Shown here: piece by piece, positions 18,951 to 28,277 of the stretch
Numbering within the stretch: the first letter of the stretch is position 1
Layout: every line of letters starts with the position of its first letter
NCBI RefSeq assembly: GCF_020295405.1
Contig: NZ_JADEYP010000009.1
Location: 1-64,000, forward strand
Length of the DNA stretch: 64,000 bases
Reading direction: 5' to 3'
From: Sphingobacterium bovistauri
Lineage (GTDB): Bacteria > Bacteroidota > Bacteroidia > Sphingobacteriales > Sphingobacteriaceae
Notes under the pieces: model-generated
What the model was told of the DNA's origin: nothing
Databases searched by the model: none
What the model saw: the letters and a program-made list of their open reading frames with translations, nothing else
Made by a program: the position numbers and the translations under genes

Positions 18951-20636
18951 ATGAAGATGAATGTATTGAAGCGAAACGGCTATATGATTCTTAGTATGTA
19001 TCTAGCTATTATTTTATTTAATAGTTGTGCTAAACAGGATACAGCTAATTATGGGATCACCGATACTCCTGTACACCTAAAATTAAATAGTAATAGTTTA
19101 TCACCAGTAAGTTCAACAGTTCCTAATTATACTTTTTCATATGGTGTTTTCATGATCTCATCTAATGATTTGAACTTAGCGAATGGAATCGAAAGCAATC
19201 GTCAATATAATTTTGATGTACAGACATCTATATCAACATTGGTTGGAAATCCAATCTATTATCCGCAGTCTACTCCAGTCAACCTAATAGCCTATGCACC
19301 ATACAAAGCTGGATTATCGAATATATATCCTTTAGATATTTCTAACCAAAGCGATTTAAAAGCTATAGATTTACTATATAGTAATGGGATCAAAAACATC
19401 AATAAGCAGGAAAGTCCAGTTTCAATATCCTTTGACCACCAATTAAGTAAGATTGTATTTTCGCTATACAACTTTGATAATACTACGGCTGGATTAGAAA
19501 ATGTAAATATTGCATTAAAGGGGTTTCCCTCTCAAGCTGAATTTGATCTAGCGAATGGAACTATTTCAAATCCTATCATATCCACTAATCCTATAGCTAT
19601 TGGACTAGGGCGTGAAGCTATTGTTATCCCTAACAGCACATTGACTAATAGAGTATTTTCTTTCGAATTAGACGGATTCTTTTATGAATATACGCTGCCA
19701 AATTTAGACGCATTCGAAAAAGGAAAAGTCTATAATTACTTAATTACGATTAATAATAAGAAAATAACAGTTAGCCTATCGAACATAACACCTTGGGTTA
19801 AAAATTCTAGCGGTATTGATGATTCAGGTATAATAAGTGCAGATCCTATCGAATATGCTTATATCCCAGCAGGAATCTTCCAAATGGGTGCACCTGACAC
19901 CTCTACTACGAGTATTACAGATAAACCTCAACATTGGGTGAAAATTAGTAAAAGTTTCTACATGAGTAAATATGAAATTACAGTTGCGCAATATGCTGAA
20001 TTCTTGAATGCCATTAGCGTAACATCTGAAGGGAATGGTAATATCTATCATAATTTCAACGGAAAATCAATTTATTTGTTTTATTCACTGGATGAGAGTA
20101 CGCCTTATTTTGAAAATAATAAATGGAGAGTCAAACTAGGTCGTGAAAACTACCCTATGCAAGGTGTTACATGGCGTGGTGCGCTAGCTTATGCGCAATG
20201 GAAAGGGGCTACATTACCAACAGAAGCGCAATGGGAATATGCGTATCGTGCCACAACTAAAAACAAGTTTTTCACTGGAAACTTTGCAAGTGAAATGATG
20301 GCTTATGGCCATTATTATAATAATACAGGAGGTTTTGTTCAACCAGTGGGACAGAAACTATCAAATCCTTGGGGATTATATGATATAGCAGGGAATGTAT
20401 TAGAATGGTGTCTAGATGGGCCTAGTAATAATTCGATATCTTCTTATGTATCGTATAGTGATGAATTCAATCCTCTTATTGATCCTGTAGGAATAATAGA
20501 TGACACGGGAAATGCTTATTACCGTGGCGGTAATTACTCTGCACCTGTGCAAACAGCATCAGCATATTATAGAAATAGTGTTAGTAGATCATATTCCGCT
20601 TGGCAAATCGGTTTCAGAATAGTATTAAACCCGTAA
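18951..20636 (+). CDS. fimbrillin-like lipoprotein fused to an FGE-sulfatase-fold domain (1)
   Basis: A 561-residue lipoprotein (lipobox ending FNSC, Cys at 26). Residues about 40-300 resemble fimbrillin/Mfa-like surface proteins of Bacteroidetes: VNLIAYAPY, SISFDHQLSKIVFSL and the AFEKGKVYNYLITIN ending are characteristic. Residues about 300-561 form a formylglycine-generating-enzyme-type (C-type-lectin-like) domain: YIPAGIFQMG, YEITVAQYAEFL, LPTEAQWEYA, GNVLEWCLDG and GFRIVLNP. The cysteine pair used by true FGEs is not visible in the last part, so an enzymatic role is doubtful and an adhesive or ligand-binding role is more plausible. First of three same-strand lipoprotein genes; 18 bp separate it from the second. 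Either ATG at 18951 or 18957 could be used. Confidence 0.82.
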   Translation: MKMNVLKRNGYMILSMYLAIILFNSCAKQDTANYGITDTPVHLKLNSNSLSPVSSTVPNYTFSYGVFMISSNDLNLANGIESNRQYNFDVQTSISTLVGNPIYYPQSTPVNLIAYAPYKAGLSNIYPLDISNQSDLKAIDLLYSNGIKNINKQESPVSISFDHQLSKIVFSLYNFDNTTAGLENVNIALKGFPSQAEFDLANGTISNPIISTNPIAIGLGREAIVIPNSTLTNRVFSFELDGFFYEYTLPNLDAFEKGKVYNYLITINNKKITVSLSNITPWVKNSSGIDDSGIISADPIEYAYIPAGIFQMGAPDTSTTSITDKPQHWVKISKSFYMSKYEITVAQYAEFLNAISVTSEGNGNIYHNFNGKSIYLFYSLDESTPYFENNKWRVKLGRENYPMQGVTWRGALAYAQWKGATLPTEAQWEYAYRATTKNKFFTGNFASEMMAYGHYYNNTGGFVQPVGQKLSNPWGLYDIAGNVLEWCLDGPSNNSISSYVSYSDEFNPLIDPVGIIDDTGNAYYRGGNYSAPVQTASAYYRNSVSRSYSAWQIGFRIVLNP

Positions 20637-20654
20637 TAAATAGAATCTGCAAAA

Positions 20655-22346
20655 ATGTCAAATACAAAAATTATATATACATTATTTTTTCTTTTGAGCC
20701 TATTGCATTCTTGCAAGAAGGATGATTCAATACAAGAAAAGGAAGTACAAAATGAATACATATACTTCAACATTGCTATTAATAGGTCAAATAGTGCTGA
20801 TGCGTATGGAATAGAAACAAAATTAGCTCTTTCAGCTCCAATTAGCAGAACTGATTTTAGCACTCAATTTACGGTTGGTGATAGCATTGGTGTTTTTGCA
20901 GTACCTACAGGGCAGCCATTGGCTAATTCCAGTAATTTAATACATAATATTAAAGTCACTTACAATGGTACAGATTGGCAGTCAAATATAAAATGGCCAC
21001 TAGGAAATCCTAATTTGGATTTCTACGCTTATTATCCGTACGATCCCCAAATGACAAACCCTAACGATTATAAATTCGTAATAAAATCTGATCAAAGTAA
21101 GAGTAATAATTATGCTGCTTCAGATTTAATGTCTGCAAAATCAGTAAATAAAAATATAGGTTCTACAGTTTCTTTAAATTTCACACATCTATTGACGTTG
21201 ATGCAAGTTGAACTGCCGGAGACTTCTTCTACAGGTGCTATACCAGACCCTCGTTTAGAAATCATATTAAATAAATTGCAGAATACCACCACATTCAATC
21301 TAAGTTCGAATCACTTGACTATGAATCCAACAGTATTTACAAGTATTCGACCTCATCGTGTGGAACAAACAGGTAGTGCATCATTTAACGATACATATAC
21401 TTACCGAGCTTTGGTACCTGCTCAGACTCTCCCTGCTAACCAAGATTTTATTATAATGAATCAAGGTTTTACTTCAAAAGTCTCCAAACAAAAAAACACA
21501 CTTCAAATGACTGCAGGTAAATCATATCGCATTTCTGTTGATGATTTTCCTTCGGACAATATTAGTACCGTTTTTATTAAAGCAGGAACATTCTTAATGG
21601 GAAATCCTGATCCTAATGCCTTAGGCTTTCAAGGCGGGCCGGCGCATTGGGTAAAACTGACAAAGGATTTCTGTATGACCAAATATGAAATAACAATTAG
21701 TCAATATGCAGAGTTTTTAAACGCTATCGGTGTCACAGCTCCACAGGATGGATTAGTAATGCTACAAGGAGAAGTATTGTATAACAATGTAAATAACGAA
21801 AGCACTTTGCCAATATATGATATGGTGGCGAACAAATATACTACTACTCCAGGCTTCGAAAATTATCCTATGAATTTGCTTTACTATACTTCAGCCAAAG
21901 CATATGCTACTTGGGCTGGTGGCAAACTTCCTACGGAAGCACAATGGGAGTATGCAGCACGAGCAGGATCTACAACTCCATTTTATTTTGGTACTCAACA
22001 AGATTTATTAACGGATTACGCTTGGATTTCAGAAAACAGCAACTATAAGGCACAAGCAGTAGGTCAAAAAATTCCGAATGCATGGGGCTTATACGATATG
22101 TATGGCAATGTAGCAGAAATAACAGACGACAAAAATACAGATTCTAATACAATAGACCCATATCCAACTATTAGCACAAAGGACAATCCTCTTATTGATC
22201 CTATAAACCGATCTGGTTCTTCATTTATCATCCGAGGTGGTAGTTTTATCAGTACCAAGAGTACTTCTAACTCCTACTTAAGATCAGCAGTAGTTAGTGG
22301 AAGTGCTAATTATAATGTCGGTTTTCGCGTAGTTTTTGAAAAGTAG
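20655..22346 (+). CDS. fimbrillin-like lipoprotein fused to an FGE-sulfatase-fold domain (2)
   Basis: A 563-residue paralogue of the preceding gene with the same two-domain plan. It has a lipobox ending LHSC (Cys at 20), a fimbrillin-like part at about 30-300 (LDFYAYYPYD, VSLNFTHLLTLMQV, MTAGKSYRISVDDF) and an FGE-type part at about 305-563 (FIKAGTFLMGNP, YEITISQYAEFL, LPTEAQWEYAARAG, GLYDMYGNVAEI, GFRVVFEK). The usual GNVWEWC motif is degenerate here (GNVAEITDD), and no catalytic cysteine pair is seen. It lies 18 bp downstream of gene 1, so the two are an operon. The two proteins are clearly diverged copies, which suggests different ligands or positions in a surface fibre. Confidence 0.82.
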   Translation: MSNTKIIYTLFFLLSLLHSCKKDDSIQEKEVQNEYIYFNIAINRSNSADAYGIETKLALSAPISRTDFSTQFTVGDSIGVFAVPTGQPLANSSNLIHNIKVTYNGTDWQSNIKWPLGNPNLDFYAYYPYDPQMTNPNDYKFVIKSDQSKSNNYAASDLMSAKSVNKNIGSTVSLNFTHLLTLMQVELPETSSTGAIPDPRLEIILNKLQNTTTFNLSSNHLTMNPTVFTSIRPHRVEQTGSASFNDTYTYRALVPAQTLPANQDFIIMNQGFTSKVSKQKNTLQMTAGKSYRISVDDFPSDNISTVFIKAGTFLMGNPDPNALGFQGGPAHWVKLTKDFCMTKYEITISQYAEFLNAIGVTAPQDGLVMLQGEVLYNNVNNESTLPIYDMVANKYTTTPGFENYPMNLLYYTSAKAYATWAGGKLPTEAQWEYAARAGSTTPFYFGTQQDLLTDYAWISENSNYKAQAVGQKIPNAWGLYDMYGNVAEITDDKNTDSNTIDPYPTISTKDNPLIDPINRSGSSFIIRGGSFISTKSTSNSYLRSAVVSGSANYNVGFRVVFEK

Positions 22347-22404
22347 TACATCAGATAAGTTTGAATAGAATATATACTTAATAAATAGAATAATAAAAAT
22401 AAAT

Positions 22405-23316
22405 ATGAAAACTCAATTATTAACAATCCTAGCAGTTAGTACAATAACATTAAGTTCTTGCTATAAGAATGAGAGTCCAGAGCCTGAATTACAGGCTATA
22501 AATTTTAACGGTAAGATTAATAATCTTCAAGCTACTATCAATACTGGCACACCAAACACTACGTGGGCTAATAATGATGAAATCGGTTTATTTATGGTTA
22601 ATAGAGGTACTTCAGGTGTTACTGAAGGTTATAGTAATCGTAGGTTTACTTACACTGCTGGGCAATTTGCTGCGGTTAGTGGACAAGAGATGTATTATCC
22701 TGTTTCAGATAGTAAAGTAGATTTTATTGCCTATTATCCTTTTTTTCCTGGAGGTGATATTAATTTGCCGCTTATGATTAATGTTTCTAATCAATCAAAT
22801 CCTTCAAGTTTGGATTTATTATATGCAAAATCAACTAATTCTGGAACTGGATTTAATAAAACCGCTGGGGTAAATGTTCCACTAGAATTTAATCACATGT
22901 TGAGTAAAATAATTATAAAACCATTAGCTGGAAATGGATTTAGTAATATAGATCCATCATGGACGAGTATGAGCGTAATAATTAATGGTTTAATTACTCA
23001 ATCTTCTTTTAACCTGAATACTGGAACTTTAGCTCCATCATCCATAGTTTCAGGGCCAATTGTGCCGTTTACGCGCGCGATGGGTGTGTCTTATGAAGCA
23101 ATCGTAATTCCTTCTATTTATCCAGCAGTTGGCGCAGTTACATTTAGTTTTCAGTTGGCCGGAAATTCATATGTATGGAAAAGTCAAGCAAATGAAACAT
23201 TTGAAGCTGGAAAAGAATATACCTATACTATCAATGTTAATAAAACTGGTGTAACATTGGGCGGTCTTACTATAAACGATTGGCAAAATGTATCACGATC
23301 TGGTGTTGCTAATTAA
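22405..23316 (+). CDS. fimbrillin family lipoprotein
   Basis: A 303-residue lipoprotein (lipobox LSSC, Cys at 19) of the fimbrillin/Mfa-like type: WANNDEIGLFMV, VDFIAYYPF, VPLEFNHMLSKIIIKP and the FEAGKEYTYTINVNKTGVTL ending are typical of major or anchor subunits. It lacks the FGE-fold domain of its two neighbours. The gap to the preceding gene is 58 bp on the same strand, so all three are probably co-expressed; a bidirectional terminator follows. In the Mfa/FimA systems lipoprotein precursors are cleaved by a gingipain-type protease and assembled by strand exchange. Whether this one polymerises is inferred. Confidence 0.82.
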   Translation: MKTQLLTILAVSTITLSSCYKNESPEPELQAINFNGKINNLQATINTGTPNTTWANNDEIGLFMVNRGTSGVTEGYSNRRFTYTAGQFAAVSGQEMYYPVSDSKVDFIAYYPFFPGGDINLPLMINVSNQSNPSSLDLLYAKSTNSGTGFNKTAGVNVPLEFNHMLSKIIIKPLAGNGFSNIDPSWTSMSVIINGLITQSSFNLNTGTLAPSSIVSGPIVPFTRAMGVSYEAIVIPSIYPAVGAVTFSFQLAGNSYVWKSQANETFEAGKEYTYTINVNKTGVTLGGLTINDWQNVSRSGVAN

Positions 23317-23361
23317 GTAGCGTAAAGCGTCTTGAAAATAGCTTGTTGTTGCAAGTAAATT

Positions 23362-23398
23362 AAAGAGCCAGTATAAGTGAATAACTTACTGGCTCTTT
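23362..23398. terminator. bidirectional terminator between fimbrillin and TPR genes
   Basis: AAAGAGCCAGTA pairs perfectly with TACTGGCTCTTT, between two convergent genes. Confidence 0.75.
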
Positions 23399-23403
23399 AT
23401 AAT

Positions 23404-25116
23404 TTATTCTATTTTTTTCTTGAGTCTTTGTTTTGCTTTTTTAATACCCTCCACTGAAATACATAGGAGATCGCTCATCACATTGTTACTTAAGTTCAGC
23501 TTTTGCAACGCTAATAGCTTTTGGTCGTTCTCTGTGATTTTAGGATATTTTTCTTTAAATAATGAGAGATAATTTGGATATACTTTATTGAATACGAATT
23601 TGAATTGTATCCACCGTTCATCAGTCATTATATGTGATTGAAGAAGATTATTCAGTTGATCCAATGCATCTTTAACTTGTGGTTGATCACCTTTTGTCTC
23701 TGTTATTATTTCTTTTTTTAGCTGTTTTATAGTTTCGTTGTTATGTTGGATTGTATTTGTAAATTCATTCAGCGATTGTTGTAGTATTAACATTTCTTGG
23801 TCGAGCAGCTTTTTCTCATAGTTGATTTTTAGTTGGTCTTTCTCTAAAGCTGCATTTTTGATCTTTATACGTGCTTTAGATTTATTAATTAAGAGTACAA
23901 TCAAGCTGAAAATTAGTAAAAATAATGCTATGGTAAATAAAAATAAGCGAATCGTATTTTTACGTTTTTCCTCTATCTGGCCTATGGAGTCTATATACCT
24001 GTCTTTTTCAGATTGCCAAATAGTACGTTGAATTTCTTTACTATCATTGATGATATCTATAGAATCCCTTAGTTGAATGTAATTATTGAGATGTGTTACT
24101 TGGTCATGAATTTGATTGAAACCATTTGCGATTTTTGCAAGAGCATGTTGAGCCTCCATTTTGTGTTGCAAATAGAAGGGTTTGTCCTGCATAAGATGTA
24201 TACTGGAAATTATATGATATTTTGCAGAATTCCACATTTGCATGGCTATATAATAATTACCTAATTCGATATGCGATCGCATGGCATCATGATGCTCTTC
24301 AAATTTAGTCGATAGTCTTATATTTTCTTTAAGTAGTTCAATTGCTTTTGTCTTATTCCCTTTCTGCCATTCAAATTTTGATAAATTTCCATATATTATT
24401 CCTATCCAAACGGAATCTTTAAGTTCATTTGCTACTTTTAGTGCTTCATTATAATTAACTACTGCCTTATCTTCTTGTTGCAAATCTTCATTTAGTATGG
24501 CTATTGAATTTATGTGGTTGATTCGCATTCTGGATGAAGTCAGTGCATAAGGTAAAGCTTCATTGAGATATTCTATCGCCTGGTGGTAATCACCAATATA
24601 TCTATAAAAAGCAGAGGTAAATTGATAGTGTTCTAGAATATGAGGTATCTTATTAGGACGGACTTTTGACTTTAGATGATTAGCGTGTAAGAAAAAGGGA
24701 AAAGCATTAACAACTTTCCTATATACAAAGTTGTAATAGCCTTGACGAATATAGGTGATCATTTCCAATTCTATAAAATCATGTTTTCCCAATATATTAC
24801 GAGCTAATGTGTAGTATCTATCAGAAGTAGGGTTAGTGTTATCAAATGCAATCGAGAAGCCATCTGCGATTCTTATATAGTAAGCCCATTGAAGTGAGAT
24901 ATTTTCATTCTCTTGTGCGTATACTAATAAGGGCTGTAAATTCTTTTTTAATGATGTGGTGTCTTTACCAAAGTTTAACGGAAATGTGAGAATCGCTTCA
25001 ATCTGTTGGGATTTATCTTTGATGTTAATGATGTCTCCTATAGTTGATGCTAGTGAGATCTTAGTTAATAGAAAAAATATTAATAATGTTAGTATTAATG
25101 GGTTTTTAAATTTCAT
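23404..25116 (-). CDS. membrane TPR protein with C-terminal HTH-like domain, likely regulator
   Basis: A 570-residue protein with a signal peptide (about 1-24), a periplasmic run of TPR-like helices (about 60-350), one membrane segment (TIRLFLFTIALFLLIFSLIV, about 389-410), a cytoplasmic coiled coil (about 415-475) and a C-terminal helical region ending in IKKAKQRLKKK that resembles the LuxR-like helix-turn-helix of many Bacteroidetes TPR regulators. This architecture fits a one-component membrane sensor whose cytoplasmic end binds DNA. It is convergent with the fimbrillin-like operon, which may be its target. The DNA-binding role is inferred from architecture. Confidence 0.75.
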   Translation of the reverse strand: MKFKNPLILTLLIFFLLTKISLASTIGDIINIKDKSQQIEAILTFPLNFGKDTTSLKKNLQPLLVYAQENENISLQWAYYIRIADGFSIAFDNTNPTSDRYYTLARNILGKHDFIELEMITYIRQGYYNFVYRKVVNAFPFFLHANHLKSKVRPNKIPHILEHYQFTSAFYRYIGDYHQAIEYLNEALPYALTSSRMRINHINSIAILNEDLQQEDKAVVNYNEALKVANELKDSVWIGIIYGNLSKFEWQKGNKTKAIELLKENIRLSTKFEEHHDAMRSHIELGNYYIAMQMWNSAKYHIISSIHLMQDKPFYLQHKMEAQHALAKIANGFNQIHDQVTHLNNYIQLRDSIDIINDSKEIQRTIWQSEKDRYIDSIGQIEEKRKNTIRLFLFTIALFLLIFSLIVLLINKSKARIKIKNAALEKDQLKINYEKKLLDQEMLILQQSLNEFTNTIQHNNETIKQLKKEIITETKGDQPQVKDALDQLNNLLQSHIMTDERWIQFKFVFNKVYPNYLSLFKEKYPKITENDQKLLALQKLNLSNNVMSDLLCISVEGIKKAKQRLKKKIE

Positions 25117-25688
25117 TGAGCTATTAAGAATGTAGGTAGTTTGATATTTACTTCAGTAACGAATGTGAAACATTAGATTTTAACAAATTTCACGTTGAAA
25201 TGATAATAAACAACAAAAAATATTCATTATGTTATACATAGGTGGTTAAATGGCAGTGTGATGCTTGCTACAATTTTAATCAAAATAATTGAAAAATGAA
25301 ATTGAATGTAAGGGTTGAGTCGTAAATAATGGAACTAATATTTTATGTTGTTGCTCAAGCCATGAGATGGGATGTGATTTTAGAATTTTTGTATCACAAA
25401 TGCAGGAGTGGTTGTTTGAATGAGATTACTTGAATTTGTTTGAAATGAAGGTTGTTAGTTTTCGGCATTGCGAGACAGAATGAAGACACAGAATACTAAA
25501 ATAAAATTATGGGGCATTTTAGATTGCGTAATAACTACGCTATTACTTACTGAGGCAGTCACTATATAACATTTCACAAATGTGAAGCGATTGTGAAATG
25601 TTATTTTTAATCAATGAGTGGTCGTTACTTTTTTTGCAGTGAAAAGGAACTCACAACAATATGTGCGGTGGCTTATAAAACAAGCATA
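25117..25688. other. intergenic region with an orphan plus-strand terminator
   Basis: No confident gene in about 570 bp. A 34-codon frame (25329-25433, plus) begins with ATG but resembles nothing known. A perfect 14-bp inverted repeat followed by a T-rich tail lies at 25566-25610, with no annotated plus-strand gene upstream of it, so a short transcript from this gap is possible. Confidence 0.4.
25566..25610 (+). terminator. orphan terminator-like hairpin
   Basis: ATAACATTTCACAA pairs perfectly with TTGTGAAATGTTAT and is followed on the plus strand by TTTTTAA. The minus-strand side has no T-run. The nearest plus-strand gene upstream ends at 23316 and already has its own terminator. Confidence 0.6.
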
Positions 25689-26702
25689 TTATTTCTTCCA
25701 TAGACTCTGATCAAAGAGATAACGTAATGTGAAAGCCTGTTGATTGTCCATACCACCTTCTCGAAAATGAAATGATGCTGTGAATTTACCGTCAATGTGT
25801 TTTCCACGAAATGGAATCCATCCAAGATCAAGTCGGTTGTACTTATCACGATGATAAAACGAATCTCCATAAGGAAGGTTTATAGCATCACCTAAGTATA
25901 ATGTATTGTGTATAAAAAATTGTTTATGAGCTAAATGTATGTTACTGATGAAAGCTTTACTTTTTTTTGTGTATTCTGAACGTAGACGATCATACCCCAA
26001 GACAGTGCCTGCATCAATAGTCAATGAATCCAAGGTTGTATGTTTACTGAAATCCAACCCCAGACGTAAAGTCAATACGGCATTATCTTGAATGTGCTCA
26101 TTGGGGTTTTCTGTACTTGTCAAGGCGTTGTGATAGAGTGTTCCATCATTAGCAAAATAAACTTTGCCAAATTTATAGATCCCCGAAATGCCTACGATAA
26201 ATCGTTCTCTTGTTTTGCTACCTTGTTTGCTTAACCAATCAATAAAAATCAATTGATTCATTTTATTTTTACTGTATTTGAAATACATACCTTCTAGGTT
26301 AGGTCTGTCGTATAGTAAGGTGTCAGATAGGATTAAGCGGGGTATGTTTTTTAGTTTTTCATGACGTGGAATAAAACCAATTCCAAAATCGATTTTATCT
26401 GAATTAAAGTTATAATAGGCTATAGGATTTAAGCGCGATTTGTTTTGTGAAGAAATGCCAAAATCTTGATTATAATGCACGCCACCTACAAGTCTGTGTT
26501 GTTGGTCTAGCTTTAAGTAAATTTTTGGGGAAAGGGTAGTCCCAAAGAATGTTTTATCTATCGTATATGGTGCTTTGTATTCTCGATTGTCTGCGTAACC
26601 AAAGAAGTCTATTTTTGTTCCGAGTTCTTGGCTGCAAGCATTTTGAATTGAGCTGATGAGCAATAATAAATAAATAAGTGCGCGATATGTCGACAAGTTC
26701 AT
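25689..26702 (-). CDS. outer-membrane beta-barrel protein of unknown function
   Basis: A 337-residue protein. ATG at 26702 is chosen because it starts a normal signal peptide (MNLSTYRALIYLLLLISS, cleavage after NACSQ region), and a -7 box lies about 70 bp upstream. The frame is open further upstream, but the extra residues would precede the signal peptide and overlap the promoter. The mature part shows alternating hydrophobic and polar residues, many aromatic positions and a barrel-like C-terminal strand (AFTLRYLFDQSLW). No specific family is recognised; a small porin-like or transport barrel is likely. Divergent from the ClC channel gene. Confidence 0.65.
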   Translation of the reverse strand: MNLSTYRALIYLLLLISSIQNACSQELGTKIDFFGYADNREYKAPYTIDKTFFGTTLSPKIYLKLDQQHRLVGGVHYNQDFGISSQNKSRLNPIAYYNFNSDKIDFGIGFIPRHEKLKNIPRLILSDTLLYDRPNLEGMYFKYSKNKMNQLIFIDWLSKQGSKTRERFIVGISGIYKFGKVYFANDGTLYHNALTSTENPNEHIQDNAVLTLRLGLDFSKHTTLDSLTIDAGTVLGYDRLRSEYTKKSKAFISNIHLAHKQFFIHNTLYLGDAINLPYGDSFYHRDKYNRLDLGWIPFRGKHIDGKFTASFHFREGGMDNQQAFTLRYLFDQSLWKK

Positions 26703-26771
26703 TATTTGGTGGTTTTGACAAAAATATAAAAAGTTGAACATAAATTGGTATTTGTTGTATAGAGAGTAATG

Positions 26772-26779
26772 CAAATATA
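26772..26779 (-). promoter_or_regulatory. -7 box of the outer-membrane barrel gene
   Basis: On the minus strand the sequence reads TATATTTG, a match to TAnnTTTG, 70 bp upstream of the start at 26702. Confidence 0.45.
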
Positions 26780-26804
26780 TATTAGTGGAAGAATTAGGAA
26801 ATAT

Positions 26805-26812
26805 TATATTTG
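26805..26812 (+). promoter_or_regulatory. -7 box of the ClC channel gene
   Basis: TATATTTG matches TAnnTTTG, about 110 bp upstream of the ClC start. It lies back-to-back with the minus-strand box at 26772-26779. Confidence 0.45.
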
Positions 26813-26923
26813 TACGAAGAAGTTCAATAGGATTTACCAATTTTTCAGTAATCAAGATCAAATTATTTACTAATGAAATCTGACAACCTATATGTTCTTT
26901 AACTTATCAACTGGTCAAGCAGT

Positions 26924-28171
26924 ATGTTAACAAATAATCAATCAAACCTTTTGCCTAAACATAATCTCTTTACTTGTTTTTTTAAACAAAAAAATAATAC
27001 AAGTGTGTTAAAGCTGTTGTTTATAAGCTTGTTATTGTCTTTACTTGTGGGGTCTGCTTCTGCTGGCTTTCTGATCTCTTTGGACTGGGTTACAGATTAT
27101 AGAGAAGAGCATCTTTGGATTATTTTGTTTTTGCCAATTGCCGGTTTTTCGGTTAGTTGGGTTTATTTGCGATACGGTAAGAATGTAGAGCAAGGAAATA
27201 ATTTACTCATCGATACTATTCACGATGGAGGGGAGAGGATCCCTTTTCGCATGGCTCCGTTGATTTATATTGGCACAATTTTGACACATCTATTTGGTGG
27301 TTCTGCTGGACGAGAAGGGACTGCTCTACAAATGGCGGGTGCAATAGCAGACCAATTCTCTAAGCCTTTTAGACTATCCAAAGAGGATCGAAGTACGTTA
27401 TTGTTGTCAGCGATAGCTGGGGGCTTTGGAGCTGTTTTCGGGACACCTTTGGCTGGTATGGTATTCGCGCTAGAGTTTAATCATTTAGGAAAACTAAATT
27501 ATAGGGCTATATTTCCAGTTTTAATGACAGCTGTGCTATCCGATCAGGTCTGCAAATTGTGGAATGCTGAGCACACAGCATATTATATTGATATTGTACC
27601 TAAATTGACATTTGCGGGAATCGCGTATTCTTTGTTAGCAGGGATTATCTTCGGGCTATGTGCTACGGTATTTATCAGGTTTATGCATGAAGCTTCAAAA
27701 TTATGGAAGCGATATATCGTATTTTCACCTTTACGTGCTTTGCTCGCTGGATTGTTTGTTGTGTCTGGTGTATATCTTTTAGGTACAACAAAATACATTG
27801 GTCTAGGTATACCAATGATTGAGTTGTCTTTTGAGCAGCAGCAATTGCCTTATGACTTTGCTTTGAAACTCCTATTTACCGTTGTTACGCTGTCTGCGGG
27901 ATTCAAAGGAGGCGAAGTCACACCTTTGTTTTTTATCGGTGCTACGTTAGGAAATGCCCTGAGTCTTTTTATTCCCTTGCAAATGGGGTTGTTAGCCGGC
28001 ATGGGATTTGTCGCAGTGTTTGCGGGAGCGACTAATACACCTATAGCTTGTACTTTGATGGCTATAGAGCTGTTTGGTGCAGACAGTGCTGTCTATGTTG
28101 CGATAGCTTGTGTAGTATCTTATATCTTTTCAGGAAAATTGAGTATTTATACCAGTCAACGCATGACGTAA
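26924..28171 (+). CDS. ClC-family chloride channel or transporter
   Basis: A 415-residue polytopic inner-membrane protein of the ClC family, with about ten hydrophobic segments. Ion-pathway motifs are visible: GSAGREGTALQMAGAIA (the GREGP-type selectivity motif, with Thr in place of Pro), the helix-N motif FKGGEVTPLFFIGATLG, and ATNTPIACTLMAIELFG. No C-terminal CBS domain is present. ClC proteins move chloride or fluoride, by channel or proton-coupled exchange; which applies here cannot be told from the sequence. The gene is monocistronic. Confidence 0.9.
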   Translation: MLTNNQSNLLPKHNLFTCFFKQKNNTSVLKLLFISLLLSLLVGSASAGFLISLDWVTDYREEHLWIILFLPIAGFSVSWVYLRYGKNVEQGNNLLIDTIHDGGERIPFRMAPLIYIGTILTHLFGGSAGREGTALQMAGAIADQFSKPFRLSKEDRSTLLLSAIAGGFGAVFGTPLAGMVFALEFNHLGKLNYRAIFPVLMTAVLSDQVCKLWNAEHTAYYIDIVPKLTFAGIAYSLLAGIIFGLCATVFIRFMHEASKLWKRYIVFSPLRALLAGLFVVSGVYLLGTTKYIGLGIPMIELSFEQQQLPYDFALKLLFTVVTLSAGFKGGEVTPLFFIGATLGNALSLFIPLQMGLLAGMGFVAVFAGATNTPIACTLMAIELFGADSAVYVAIACVVSYIFSGKLSIYTSQRMT

Positions 28172-28247
28172 ATCCAATCAATTATTGCGTTTGTGTAACA
28201 ATAATATTGTATTAAAGTAATTTGATATTGTATTTGTGTGAATAATT

Positions 28248-28255
28248 TAATTTTG
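28248..28255 (+). promoter_or_regulatory. -7 box of the PAS-LuxR regulator gene
   Basis: TAATTTTG matches TAnnTTTG and lies 22 bp upstream of the start codon. TTTG motifs at 28221 and 28233 are near but not at ideal -33 spacing. Confidence 0.45.
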
Positions 28256-28277
28256 CGCCCTGTTCACAATTAAACCT

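Noticed and set aside
18951-22346. FGE-fold domains as part of a diversity-generating retroelement
   Set aside because: The C-type-lectin-like fold raised the question, but no reverse transcriptase or template repeat is present nearby.
26703-26861. N-terminal extension of the outer-membrane barrel gene
   Set aside because: It would precede the signal peptide and cover the minus-strand promoter box, so the ATG at 26702 is used.
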